A DNA stretch of 9,576 bases, taken from positions 1 through 9,576 of the forward strand of contig CAYLMH010000048.1 of the NCBI GenBank assembly GCA_964385055.1, read 5' to 3'. The position numbers and the translations under genes are program-made. The stretch's first letter is position 1. The number at the start of each line of letters is the position of its first letter. The stretch is from JACRPI01 sp964385055. Its GTDB lineage: Archaea > Nanobdellota > Nanobdellia > Woesearchaeales > DSVV01. Positions 1 through 7,355 of the stretch are shown here, one piece after another. Below the pieces are notes generated by a model. That model was not told where the DNA came from. It ran no database searches and worked only from the letters and a program-made list of their open reading frames with translations.

Positions 1-11
1 GGGATGAGGAA

Positions 12-497
12 ATGACAGATATACAAGTACAACCAATGAATAAAGCAACCATTCAAGGGGTAGAGTTTGTTTCTTTGAAAGCAAATGTCGACGACAGAGG
101 CTATCTCATTGAAGTTGTTCGTGCAACAGATCCATACATGAAAAAGTTTGGTCAAGTTTATCTTGTGGGTGATACAACAAAAAACATTATCCGTGCATAT
201 CATAAACACGATATTCTGTGGGATTATTTTTTCATCAGCCACGGCTCAGCAAAATTTATTCTGGTCGATGATCGAGCAGACAGCCCAACATACAGGCACA
301 TCAACATTTTCATTTCATCGCAAAGAAATCCTTCAGTGCTTATTGTTCCTCCTGGAGTGTATCATGGGTGGATGTCGCTTGAAGATGACACGCAGCTCAT
401 CAGCACTGCAAGTGAAGTGTATAACAGAGAAAAACCAGATGAAGTGCGCATTGCGCCAGATTCATTTGGAGATTTGTGGGCAGTGAAAGGAAGATAG
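12..497 (+). CDS. RmlC-like cupin, dTDP-4-dehydrorhamnose 3,5-epimerase family (divergent)
   Basis: This 161-residue protein has the RmlC cupin pattern: DDRGYLIEV at residues 27-35, RAYH at 61-64 matching the family's RGxH with the catalytic base His64, a VDDRADSPTY strand at 85-94, and the PPGVYHGW cupin signature at 113-120. Family members epimerise C3 and/or C5 of dTDP-4-keto-6-deoxy sugars in the cytoplasm. Two features do not fit a standard RmlC. The position of the catalytic Tyr (Tyr132 in bacterial RmlC) aligns by eye with Ser131, with Tyr137 matching the second family tyrosine. The chain also ends five residues after Trp156, so the C-terminal LSxKD segment carrying the Asp partner of the catalytic His is absent. 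It may epimerise only one carbon, act on a different keto-sugar, or be a related sugar isomerase. It is the first visible gene of a glycosylation operon, 33 bases before the SDR gene. The window begins 11 bases upstream, so its promoter and any earlier operon genes cannot be seen. Confidence 0.82.
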   Translation: MTDIQVQPMNKATIQGVEFVSLKANVDDRGYLIEVVRATDPYMKKFGQVYLVGDTTKNIIRAYHKHDILWDYFFISHGSAKFILVDDRADSPTYRHINIFISSQRNPSVLIVPPGVYHGWMSLEDDTQLISTASEVYNREKPDEVRIAPDSFGDLWAVKGR

Positions 498-530
498 ATA
501 AATAAAAGTAAAATCGTAATCGGAACTACA

Positions 531-1637
531 ATGGAAAAACCAAAAAAAATACTTGTCGTTGGTGGCGCAGGATATGTCGGCGCAGTTCTGGTAAGAGAAA
601 TGCTTGAGCGTGGCTATGCAGTAAAAATTCTCGATCGCCTTTTTTTTGGAACACCGGGAATAGAAGAAATAAAAGACAAAGTAGGGCTGGTGATTGGCGA
701 TATTAGAAATTTCAATCCTGCTGTTCTTGACGATGTTGAAGCAGTCATTAATCTCTCAGGATTATCAAATGATCCAACAGCAGAATACAATCCAGAAGCG
801 AATTATGAAATGAATACAGTTGCGACAGCAAAGCTCGCGGAGATCTGCAAACAAAAAGGAGTTCGCAGATTTATTTTTGCGTCCTCCTGCTCCATTTATG
901 ATGTAGGAGAAACAGCAGAAGAAAAAGATATTGTTCTTGATGAAAATGCAGTCGTCGCGCCAAAAGCAGCGTATTCTCGTTCAAAATATGAAGCAGAAAA
1001 ACTGTTGCTCGCCATGCAGGACGCAAAATTCTGTCCAGTTATCCTCAGAAAAGGAACAGTGTATGGGTTTTCTCCAAGAATGCGCTATGATCTTGTCGTG
1101 AACACATTTTTGAAAGACGCGCTCACTAAAGGGAAAATAAATTTGTATTTTGGTGGAGAAATGTGGCGTCCATTAGTCGAAGTGCGTGATGTCGCGAAAG
1201 CGTATATTGCGTGTTTGCAGGCAGACGAGGAAAAAGTCCGTGGCCAAATATTCAATGTCGCCTACAAAAATTTCAGAATCTCTGAGCTTGCGTTGCATGT
1301 GCAGAAAGCATTGAAAGAATCCAACCTCAATGCGGAGATTGTTCCAAATTACGCGTATAAAGGCGTGCGAAATTATCGCGTTTCAGGCAAAAAAATGCAA
1401 ACGCTGCTCAACTTCACGCCAACCATTTCAATAGAAGAATCAGTAAAGCACATGCTCGAAAATATTAAAGCAAACAAATACGATGACTTTGACAATCCTC
1501 GGTATTACAACATCAAGTGGATGCAGATGCTTGAAGAAACAGACAAGATTATCAAGATTACAGGTTCTGTGTTTGGCGTTCCGCAACGAACTTCTTTTAT
1601 GGAAAATCAGATAAACATAGAGAATGATGCAGAGTAG
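531..1637 (+). CDS. NAD-dependent epimerase/dehydratase, extended SDR family
   Basis: This 368-residue cytoplasmic enzyme is a typical extended short-chain dehydrogenase/reductase acting on nucleotide sugars. The Rossmann motif GGAGYVG lies at residues 11-17. The active site is readable as Ser119 (in SSCSIY, aligning with GalE Ser124), Tyr148 and Lys152 (YSRSK). An NLSGLSNDP segment follows the central Rossmann strands, and RPLVEVRDVAKAYI resembles the substrate-domain motif of GalE/RmlB-like proteins. Members convert NDP-sugars by epimerisation, 4,6-dehydration or 4-keto reduction, and sequence alone does not say which. Adjacency to an RmlC-like cupin suggests the two act in sequence on a keto-deoxysugar nucleotide that feeds the glycosyltransferase encoded next (inference). 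The last 30 or so residues (KIIKITGSVFG onwards) extend past the usual SDR core. No good Shine-Dalgarno site precedes the ATG. The gene ends 25 bases before the GT2 gene. Confidence 0.88.
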   Translation: MEKPKKILVVGGAGYVGAVLVREMLERGYAVKILDRLFFGTPGIEEIKDKVGLVIGDIRNFNPAVLDDVEAVINLSGLSNDPTAEYNPEANYEMNTVATAKLAEICKQKGVRRFIFASSCSIYDVGETAEEKDIVLDENAVVAPKAAYSRSKYEAEKLLLAMQDAKFCPVILRKGTVYGFSPRMRYDLVVNTFLKDALTKGKINLYFGGEMWRPLVEVRDVAKAYIACLQADEEKVRGQIFNVAYKNFRISELALHVQKALKESNLNAEIVPNYAYKGVRNYRVSGKKMQTLLNFTPTISIEESVKHMLENIKANKYDDFDNPRYYNIKWMQMLEETDKIIKITGSVFGVPQRTSFMENQINIENDAE

Positions 1638-1645
1638 TATGATGC

Positions 1646-1653
1646 AAGGAGAG
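1646..1653 (+). promoter_or_regulatory. Shine-Dalgarno site of the GT2 gene
   Basis: AAGGAGAG ends nine bases before the ATG at 1663. It is the clearest ribosome-binding site in the window and supports that start. Most other genes here lack one. Confidence 0.6.
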
Positions 1654-1662
1654 TAAAATAAG

Positions 1663-2469
1663 ATGAAACTTTCCATTGTCACGCTGCATACAAATGATAC
1701 AAAAATTCTAGAAACCATAGAGTCTGTATATAAGACAGTAAAGGCTCCATTTGAATATATCCTCGTAGATAATAACCGAAACAAAGAACGCCTGAACATC
1801 ATAAAACAGAAATTCCCACAACTTAAAGTAATCCAAAACCCAACAAATTACGGCTATGCGCGAGGAATAAATGTTGGGTTGAGAGAAGCGCAGGGAGATT
1901 TTGTTCTCGCGCTAAATCCAGATATTCTTGTTTTTGAAGGAACAATTGACAAAATGGTCAAATATATGGAACAGCAGAAAGATGTTGCAATCCTTGGTCC
2001 AAAACTGTTGAATGCGGATAAGTCCTTGCAGTATTCCTGTAGAAGATATCCTTCGTTGACAACACTTCTGTTCAGAAGAGGACCATTCAAAAACAAAAAC
2101 AAAGCAGCAGTGCAAAAATATGAAATGCATGATTTTGACCATAAAGAAACTCGTGAAGTAGACTGGCTGTGTGGAGGCTTCTTGATGATCAGAAAAGAAG
2201 TGTTTGAAAAGATTGGCTATATGGATGAATTTTATTTCCTCTATTTTGACGATGTGGATTTTTGTCGAAGGGCACATACTGTCGGAAAAGTAATCTATTT
2301 TCCAGAAGTGGAAGCGATTCATAGTGCGAGTTATGAATCAAAGAAAAAAATGTTCCCTTTTTTAATCCACGTAAGAAGTATGCTGTATTATCTTCTGAAA
2401 TTTCAGCTATTTCCAAATCATGTGTTGGTGAAAGGAAAAGGCTGGAAACAGGCGCAAAAAGCAGAATAG
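1663..2469 (+). CDS. Glycosyltransferase family 2, WbbL/rhamnosyltransferase-like
   Basis: This 268-residue GT-A-fold transferase starts with the family's SIVTLHTND and VDNN (residues 35-38) nucleotide-binding strands. NYGYARGIN follows at 62-70. NPD at 85-87 takes the place of the metal-binding DxD, as is usual in WbbL-type GT2 enzymes. A GGFLMIRKEVFEKIGYMDE block (171-189) is followed by FLYFDDVDFCRRA (192-204), whose acidic pair Asp196-Asp197 is the expected catalytic-base region. There is no clear transmembrane segment, although a hydrophobic stretch with basic residues near residues 228-250 could hold it against the inner face of the membrane. It probably adds one sugar, perhaps the deoxysugar made by the two upstream enzymes, to the growing lipid-linked glycan (inference). 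Donor and acceptor cannot be read from sequence. A good Shine-Dalgarno site supports the start. Confidence 0.9.
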   Translation: MKLSIVTLHTNDTKILETIESVYKTVKAPFEYILVDNNRNKERLNIIKQKFPQLKVIQNPTNYGYARGINVGLREAQGDFVLALNPDILVFEGTIDKMVKYMEQQKDVAILGPKLLNADKSLQYSCRRYPSLTTLLFRRGPFKNKNKAAVQKYEMHDFDHKETREVDWLCGGFLMIRKEVFEKIGYMDEFYFLYFDDVDFCRRAHTVGKVIYFPEVEAIHSASYESKKKMFPFLIHVRSMLYYLLKFQLFPNHVLVKGKGWKQAQKAE

Positions 2470-2510
2470 GAACCACAACCCATAAAAACACAGTCTTATT
2501 TTCAAAAAAA

Positions 2511-3512
2511 ATGCCAAGCATACTGACAATATCATCAATAATCCTCAGTTTTATCATCACTATTCTCACATTGCCCTATTGGATACGGCGAGCAAAAAAC
2601 GCAAAGCTTGTTGGTCCTGATGTGCATAAGAAAGACAGCCCAAAGGTTGCAGAATTAGGGGGGTTGTGCGTCGTTGGAGGATTTCTGATAGCATTATTAT
2701 TCTTTGTCGCGACAAAAACATTTATTCACAAATGGCCGGAAAATTTTCTCCAAATATTTGCGACAATGACTGCGGTATTGATTGCAGCAATGATAGGATT
2801 TGTGGATGACATCTTAGGCTGGAAAATAGGGTTGCGTGCGAGATATAAAGTCGCGTTGACATTTTTCATTAGTCTTCCTATTGTAGTGATTAATGCAGGA
2901 CAGGCAGCAATGAATATTCCTTTTGTGGGAGTAGTTGATTTTGGCCTCTTGTACCCTCTCGTTTTTGTTCCTATTGCAGTGATGGGTACATCAAATGGGT
3001 TCAACATGATCGCGGGGTATAATGGTCTTGAAGCAGGACAAGGAATAATTATTCTCACAACCTTGGCGTTTCTCACCTACATTTCAGGAGACAGTTATGC
3101 TGCGTTTATCGCAAGCTGTATGGTTGCAGCAATCCTCGCGTTCTACATTTTCAACAGTTATCCTGCCAAAATATTTCCAGGAGATACGTTCACGTATCCT
3201 GTAGGTGCGCTGATTGCGATTGTCGCGATTATTGGAAATGTGGAGAAATATGCAGTTATTCTGTTCATTCCATATTTCATTGAACTCATCCTTAAAGCAA
3301 GAGGAAATCTTATCAAAGAAAGTTTTGCAGCAGTGCAAAACGATGGCTCACTGGAAAAACGATATGAGCAGTGGTATGGTATTGAACACATTGCGCTGGA
3401 TCTTATGAAAAAAGTAAAAGGAAAAGCAACAGAGCAAAGTGTGGTGTATTCAATCTTTGCCTTTCAATGCTTTTTTGCAGTAATTGCAATCACTTTATTT
3501 TTCATAAACTAA
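2511..3512 (+). CDS. GPT-type UDP-GlcNAc:dolichyl/polyprenyl-phosphate GlcNAc-1-phosphate transferase (Alg7/AglH-like)
   Basis: This 333-residue polytopic membrane protein of the PNPT superfamily transfers a HexNAc-1-phosphate from a UDP-sugar to a lipid phosphate on the cytoplasmic face, the first committed step of N-glycan lipid assembly. The motifs resemble the eukaryotic GPT (DPAGT1/ALG7) branch more than bacterial MraY or WecA. They are GPDVHKKDSPKVAELGG near residues 35-51, the catalytic GFVDD at 96-100 (Asp99-Asp100), NGFNMIAGYNGLEAGQG at 162-178, which closely resembles DPAGT1's NxxNxxAGxNGLEAGQ, and FPGDTF at 222-227. About ten hydrophobic helices are visible. It is shorter than human DPAGT1 (408 residues), mostly in the late loop. 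The ATG follows a run of A and no Shine-Dalgarno site is seen. This start places the first helix at the N terminus, as in the family. The archaeal counterpart characterised in Methanococcus is AglH. The exact sugar used is unknown. Confidence 0.9.
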   Translation: MPSILTISSIILSFIITILTLPYWIRRAKNAKLVGPDVHKKDSPKVAELGGLCVVGGFLIALLFFVATKTFIHKWPENFLQIFATMTAVLIAAMIGFVDDILGWKIGLRARYKVALTFFISLPIVVINAGQAAMNIPFVGVVDFGLLYPLVFVPIAVMGTSNGFNMIAGYNGLEAGQGIIILTTLAFLTYISGDSYAAFIASCMVAAILAFYIFNSYPAKIFPGDTFTYPVGALIAIVAIIGNVEKYAVILFIPYFIELILKARGNLIKESFAAVQNDGSLEKRYEQWYGIEHIALDLMKKVKGKATEQSVVYSIFAFQCFFAVIAITLFFIN

Positions 3513-3531
3513 AGTAGAGAGAAAAAACAAG

Positions 3532-6114
3532 ATGAAAGGAAACGATAACTTGGATGATATCTTGGATGTAGGCAGTGCTCTTAAAAAAGAGAAAACATTC
3601 AAGGAGAATCAAGAAAAGGTCGCAAAGTTAAAAGCAGAACATGCAGAAGACAAGCCAAGTGAAGAACAGGGAAAGAAAGAGAATGAGAAACATCAACTCT
3701 CAAAATTTGCAGAGCAAAAAGCAACCATAAAACAGATAGGTATTTTTCTCTTACTTATTATTCTTGTTGCAACAGGAGTCCGAATGTATGTTGCGTCAAT
3801 GCCTGTAACAGAGCAATGGGCAGAGCTTGTTGTGGCAGCAAGTGTGAAGAGTCAGGTAACAAACATCATCTATGATGATTATCCAACACTTTCTGATGCG
3901 AAGAAACAAGAACTTATTTTGGCGCGAACAGAACAAGAACTTGCAACAGCAGAAGGAGAAGCAGCAATAAAAAAACTAGCAGAAACGTATAAAGAAAGTT
4001 ACAAAGATTCAGAAGGGGTATCATATTTATATGAGGTAGATCCGTATTATTTCTATGAGATTGCGAACGATGAAACAGCAGTTCTAGGGGTATCCGCACA
4101 TAATCTTTTGGCGTTTATAGAACGATGGACATTTTCCGTTGTTTCATTATTCATTCCAGAAATAACATTTGTAGGTGCTATATTCTATTTACCCGTGCTT
4201 CTCACAATCCTTTGCAGTATTCTCGTCTTCTTTATGACAAGAGAATTGTGGAATGAAACAGCGGGCTTTATTGCAGCATTATTTTTCGTCCTCCAGCCGA
4301 TCATTCTTGAATTTAGCATTCCTGGGTTTGTCGATACAAACATGGTGAACATCTTCTTTATTCTTGCAACAGGATATATATTCATTAAGATAATGGATTT
4401 TATAGGCAAGAAAGAAAAAAAATATTGGGGATATGCAATAGTCCTCGTGCTTGTTCTTGCGGGTTTGATGAAGCTGTTTCAGTACAACTGGTCTACATGG
4501 TACGTGAGTGTCTTGTTGATCGGCGCAACAATAATTTTTGTTCTTGCGCTTCAAGGAGTTAAAATACTGCAGAACTTGAACGAAGAAACAAAGATAAGAA
4601 AATCTGTTGTGGGGACAATTCTGTTTATTCTTCTCATCTCAGGAGGGTTCATCTTTCTAGTCCAAAAAGGAGCAGCAGTGACCATGCTGTATGAAAAAAT
4701 TCCCGTGAGCATTAAAAAATATCTCCATTTAGAATACGAAGATCCATATGGTCAGTGGCCAGACGCGTTTGCGTTAATTAAGGAGCTTCAAACAGTAAGC
4801 ATTTCTGACTTCATAATATATCTGGGAGGCAATATGTTTGTTTTTGCCTCTCTCCCAATTTTTATTTTCTTGATGTATATATGTATAAAGAGTCCAAAAC
4901 AAAAATATGCATATGTAGTTGTTGGATATGTGGTTTTCAGTATTCTTTCATTCCGTGCGATTCGAATTATCCCTTATTTTATTCCTTTCTTTGCAATAAC
5001 TGTGGGAATAGGAATTTCAGTGCTTTTTCAGTATCTAGTTGAAAAAGCAAAGATGCTCGTCAAAAATGAGAAGAAAATTATTCAGCAGCTTTCGTTCAGT
5101 ATAATTGTTGTTGTGATTGCGTTACCATTTGTCTATCCGCTGGTGATTCAAGATATGGAAAAGAGTCAACTGATGCCAATTATGGATGACGCAATGTATA
5201 ACAGTGCGATCTTCATAAAAGAGCAATCTAATGAGACGGCAAAAATAAGCACGTGGTGGGACCGTGGAACGTTTTACAAAGCATTGACAGAAAGGGAAGT
5301 TCATATGCATTCGCAGCCACATATGCCGACAACATACTGGTTGGCAGCATTTTATAACACTGAGAGCGAAGTGCAGGCAAAAAATATTCTTGCGATGATG
5401 AATTGCGCTCATGCAGAAAGCTCGCTTTATAATGTATTTACTAAGAATTTAACAAAAAGAGAGATAATAAATTTAATGAAAAATATATTAACATATGAAG
5501 AAGTTGAGAGAGAAATATACCTCAATGAGACAGCAGGAGAACATCTTACAAATAAAGTAATGGAAATAATGTCTTGCGAACAAGATGAAACCTACATCGT
5601 CGTTATTGACGATCTCATGCCGCGTTATTCCGCAGTGCAATATTTCGCGGCGTGGGATTATGAAACAGAACAGCCAGATCCCCAATATCCATACACAGAT
5701 TTAACAGAAGGAGGTTGTTCTCGGTCACAAAGTGGCGCGTATTGTTCCATAGATTCAGCGCAGTTCTTCCTGAATTTTACAAGTTTAGATGTTCAGTCAA
5801 ACATTGCGCAGCCAAAAGAAGTCTATCTTGTGGAGAACAACACTGTGCAGTACAGAGATTTTAGCAATCAAACCACAAGCGAGATGACTTTAATGGTCTA
5901 TCAGCGTGCAGGATACTGGAAAATGCTGTATATCCCAAAACTTGTTGCAGACAGCATGTATGTGAGATTGATGCTTTTAGATGGCTACAATCTTGAATAT
6001 TTTGAAAAAGTTTTTGATGAAGTGCATGCAGAAACAAGTTGGGTAAAAGTATATACAGTGAATTGGAGTTCTGACGATACAAATAAATATGATAATTCTT
6101 TAGCGATGGAGTAG
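3532..6114 (+). CDS. aglB: STT3/AglB-type oligosaccharyltransferase with variant catalytic motifs
   Basis: This 860-residue membrane enzyme transfers a lipid-linked glycan to Asn in N-X-S/T sequons on the outer face of the cell membrane. Residues 1-60 are a charged, Lys/Glu-rich cytoplasmic tail predicted to be helical. A first membrane helix lies near 66-85. It is followed by an unusually long, helical, charged external loop (about 90-165) ending in DPYYFY (Asp170), the likely metal-ligand DP motif of loop EL1. The second ligand motif reads GFVDTN (Asp268-Thr-Asn270), where Asp, Glu or His usually occupies the last position. Glu418 in KELQ is the likely EL5 catalytic-loop glutamate. The hydrophobic part ends near 540 and a soluble domain follows with WWDRG at 575-579 in place of the usual WWDYG. 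DDLMPR (693-698) resembles the DxxxK motif with Arg for Lys. Four Cys (625, 682, 729, 738) in the external domain could form disulfides. It is the last gene of the operon, 19 bases after the GPT gene. Confidence 0.93.
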   Translation: MKGNDNLDDILDVGSALKKEKTFKENQEKVAKLKAEHAEDKPSEEQGKKENEKHQLSKFAEQKATIKQIGIFLLLIILVATGVRMYVASMPVTEQWAELVVAASVKSQVTNIIYDDYPTLSDAKKQELILARTEQELATAEGEAAIKKLAETYKESYKDSEGVSYLYEVDPYYFYEIANDETAVLGVSAHNLLAFIERWTFSVVSLFIPEITFVGAIFYLPVLLTILCSILVFFMTRELWNETAGFIAALFFVLQPIILEFSIPGFVDTNMVNIFFILATGYIFIKIMDFIGKKEKKYWGYAIVLVLVLAGLMKLFQYNWSTWYVSVLLIGATIIFVLALQGVKILQNLNEETKIRKSVVGTILFILLISGGFIFLVQKGAAVTMLYEKIPVSIKKYLHLEYEDPYGQWPDAFALIKELQTVSISDFIIYLGGNMFVFASLPIFIFLMYICIKSPKQKYAYVVVGYVVFSILSFRAIRIIPYFIPFFAITVGIGISVLFQYLVEKAKMLVKNEKKIIQQLSFSIIVVVIALPFVYPLVIQDMEKSQLMPIMDDAMYNSAIFIKEQSNETAKISTWWDRGTFYKALTEREVHMHSQPHMPTTYWLAAFYNTESEVQAKNILAMMNCAHAESSLYNVFTKNLTKREIINLMKNILTYEEVEREIYLNETAGEHLTNKVMEIMSCEQDETYIVVIDDLMPRYSAVQYFAAWDYETEQPDPQYPYTDLTEGGCSRSQSGAYCSIDSAQFFLNFTSLDVQSNIAQPKEVYLVENNTVQYRDFSNQTTSEMTLMVYQRAGYWKMLYIPKLVADSMYVRLMLLDGYNLEYFEKVFDEVHAETSWVKVYTVNWSSDDTNKYDNSLAME

Positions 6115-6123
6115 TTTGCGTAT

Positions 6124-6150
6124 GTGTTATGTTAATTCTAACATATTCAC
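6124..6150. repeat. Inverted repeat upstream of the permease gene
   Basis: TATGTTA (6128-6134) and TAACATA (6139-6145) are perfect reverse complements around a four-base spacer. GTG (6124-6126) and CAC (6148-6150) extend the pairing across a small internal mismatch. It lies 9 bases after the AglB stop codon and 8 bases before a TATA-like box. It could be a regulator binding site or a hairpin at the 3' end of the glycosylation operon. No T-run follows, which argues against a simple terminator. Confidence 0.5.
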
Positions 6151-6158
6151 CCTACATC

Positions 6159-6166
6159 TTTATTAA
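6159..6166 (+). promoter_or_regulatory. Possible archaeal TATA box for the permease gene
   Basis: TTTATTAA is centred about 28 bases before the ATG at 6191. This spacing predicts transcription starting within a few bases of the start codon (leaderless or nearly so). The match is moderate and the background AT-rich, and no purine-rich BRE precedes it. The 76-base gap after a tightly packed operon also suggests a new transcription unit. Confidence 0.4.
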
Positions 6167-6190
6167 CCAGAAAAGCAAGAAAAAAGAGAA

Positions 6191-7321
6191 ATGGCTTTTC
6201 TAAATAGAAATCAGCTTCACGCAATTGCGTATCTTGCAGGAATTACAATTGGCGCGGGAGTTCTCACCCTTCCGTACGTTTTTTCGCAAGTGGGCATACT
6301 TTTTGGGACACTAGAATTATTCCTCGTCTCAGTCATTATAATTTTAATAACGCTGTATCTTGCGGAAGTGGTCTTACGAACAAAAGGGGATCATGAAGTT
6401 GCGGGGTTGGTGGAAAAATATCTGGGAAAAAAAGGGAAAGCATGCATTGTTATTGTGGGAATTTTGTACATTTATGGAGCATTATTGGCGTATGGAATTG
6501 GTCTTGGAGAAGCGATCAATGGAGTAGTAGGAACAGATTCTTTTGTGAGTAGTATTGTTGTCTTTTTACTTCTTGCAGGAATTGTTTTTTTTGGATTAAA
6601 AGTCGTGACAAAAGCAGAAATTTTTCTTACGCCATTCATCTTTGTCTTAATAATCATTTTATTTTTCTATGCCTTTAATAAAATAGAAACCACGAATTAT
6701 GTTGCTTCATATCCAGAAAATTTCTTAATCCCTCTCGGTCCACTTTTCTTCGCGTTGCTTGGTTTTTGGTGTGTTCCAGACATGAAAAGGATTATCAAGG
6801 ATAATAAAAAATTCAAGAAGACAATCGTAATTGGAGTAGCGGGTATTGCGCTAAGTTATTTATTATTGGTTCTCATTGTTGTCGGTGTTTCAGGAAGCGA
6901 TACAACGCCTTTATTTAGTTTTGGTATAAGCAAATATGTAAATCATGGAGTAGGGAAGCTTATTCATCTCTTTACCATCTTCACGTTAACAACATCATTT
7001 GTCGGTCTTGGTTTTACGTTGAAAGAAATTTATGAGTTGGATTACAAATGGAAGAATACAGTTGCGTGGCTTGGAACATTTGCGATTCCTTTTGCATTCT
7101 TATTCTTTAAAACAGCGGATTTCTTGGAAGTGATCAGCATTACAGGTGCTGTTGCGTCTGTTTTCATTATAATTATTCTTGTTCTGATGTTCCACAAAGC
7201 AAAGAAGAAAGGAACGCGAAAGCCAGAGTTTTCAATTCCAGTTCCAGTCTGGGTGAATGTTCTCATCATTCTCTTCAGTATTCTCATTGCAGTGCAGACG
7301 ATATGGAGTTATCTCAAATAA
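6191..7321 (+). CDS. Amino-acid permease, aromatic amino acid / SLC38-like transporter family
   Basis: This 376-residue integral membrane protein begins with the AIAYLAGITIGAGVLTLPYVF helix. Its GxGxLxLP pattern marks the unwound substrate-binding first helix of the Trp/Tyr permease and Aa_trans (SLC32/36/38) families of the APC superfamily. Eleven hydrophobic helices can be counted, near residues 12-32, 43-62, 83-108, 121-138, 143-162, 178-196, 211-233, 257-277, 288-306, 315-335 and 353-372, matching the usual 11. GFWCVPDMKRIIKDNKK after the sixth helix and a basic segment (KAKKKGTRK) before the last helix are probable inner-face loops. It probably imports amino acids by cation symport. The substrate cannot be assigned. 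It is preceded by its own possible promoter and followed 53 bases later by the MNT gene, so it seems to stand apart from both neighbouring operons. Confidence 0.87.
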   Translation: MAFLNRNQLHAIAYLAGITIGAGVLTLPYVFSQVGILFGTLELFLVSVIIILITLYLAEVVLRTKGDHEVAGLVEKYLGKKGKACIVIVGILYIYGALLAYGIGLGEAINGVVGTDSFVSSIVVFLLLAGIVFFGLKVVTKAEIFLTPFIFVLIIILFFYAFNKIETTNYVASYPENFLIPLGPLFFALLGFWCVPDMKRIIKDNKKFKKTIVIGVAGIALSYLLLVLIVVGVSGSDTTPLFSFGISKYVNHGVGKLIHLFTIFTLTTSFVGLGFTLKEIYELDYKWKNTVAWLGTFAIPFAFLFFKTADFLEVISITGAVASVFIIIILVLMFHKAKKKGTRKPEFSIPVPVWVNVLIILFSILIAVQTIWSYLK

Positions 7322-7330
7322 AAGGAGTAT

Positions 7331-7342
7331 TTTTCTAGAAAA
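7331..7342. promoter_or_regulatory. 12-base palindrome abutting the TATA box
   Basis: TTTTCTAGAAAA is a perfect palindrome. After one mismatched pair the symmetry continues for two more (TA at 7328-7329, TA at 7344-7345). It lies over the purine-rich BRE position just before the TATA box at 7344. It could be a regulator site, or its T-run (7330-7334) could serve as the oligo-T terminator of the permease gene, which ends ten bases earlier. Simple AT-rich palindromes arise by chance, so the call is tentative. Confidence 0.35.
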
Positions 7343-7343
7343 C

Positions 7344-7350
7344 TATATAA
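7344..7350 (+). promoter_or_regulatory. Archaeal TATA box of the MNT-HEPN operon
   Basis: TATATAA is preceded by a purine-rich GAAAAC that fits the BRE consensus. It is centred about 28 bases before the ATG at 7375. Transcription would start at or within a few bases of the start codon, giving a leaderless mRNA. This is the best promoter in the window. Confidence 0.65.
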
Positions 7351-7355
7351 ACAAC

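Noticed and set aside
4..15. ATG at 4 as an alternative start, and GAGG at 6-9 as a ribosome site for the first gene
   Set aside because: The frame from 4 stops after three codons, and GAGG is only two bases from the ATG at 12, too close to act as a Shine-Dalgarno site.
12..497. Naming the first gene rmlC
   Set aside because: Fold and signature agree, but the catalytic Tyr and the C-terminal Asp segment are not found and no rmlA, rmlB or rmlD set is visible, so the symbol would overstate the evidence.
499..508. TAAATAAAAG as a promoter for the SDR gene
   Set aside because: The spacing is plausible, but it overlaps the end of the first gene in an AT-rich stretch, and the 33-base gap suggests co-transcription.
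2481..2488. CATAAAAA as an internal TATA box for the GPT gene
   Set aside because: The distance of about 26 bases to the ATG fits, but the match is poor and A-runs are common here. The short gap fits operon read-through better.
1440..2569. Several long open frames on the minus strand beneath the SDR, GT2 and GPT genes
   Set aside because: They lie opposite genes with clear family motifs, have no recognisable domain and no promoter or ribosome site, and their composition fits antisense shadows of AT-rich coding DNA.
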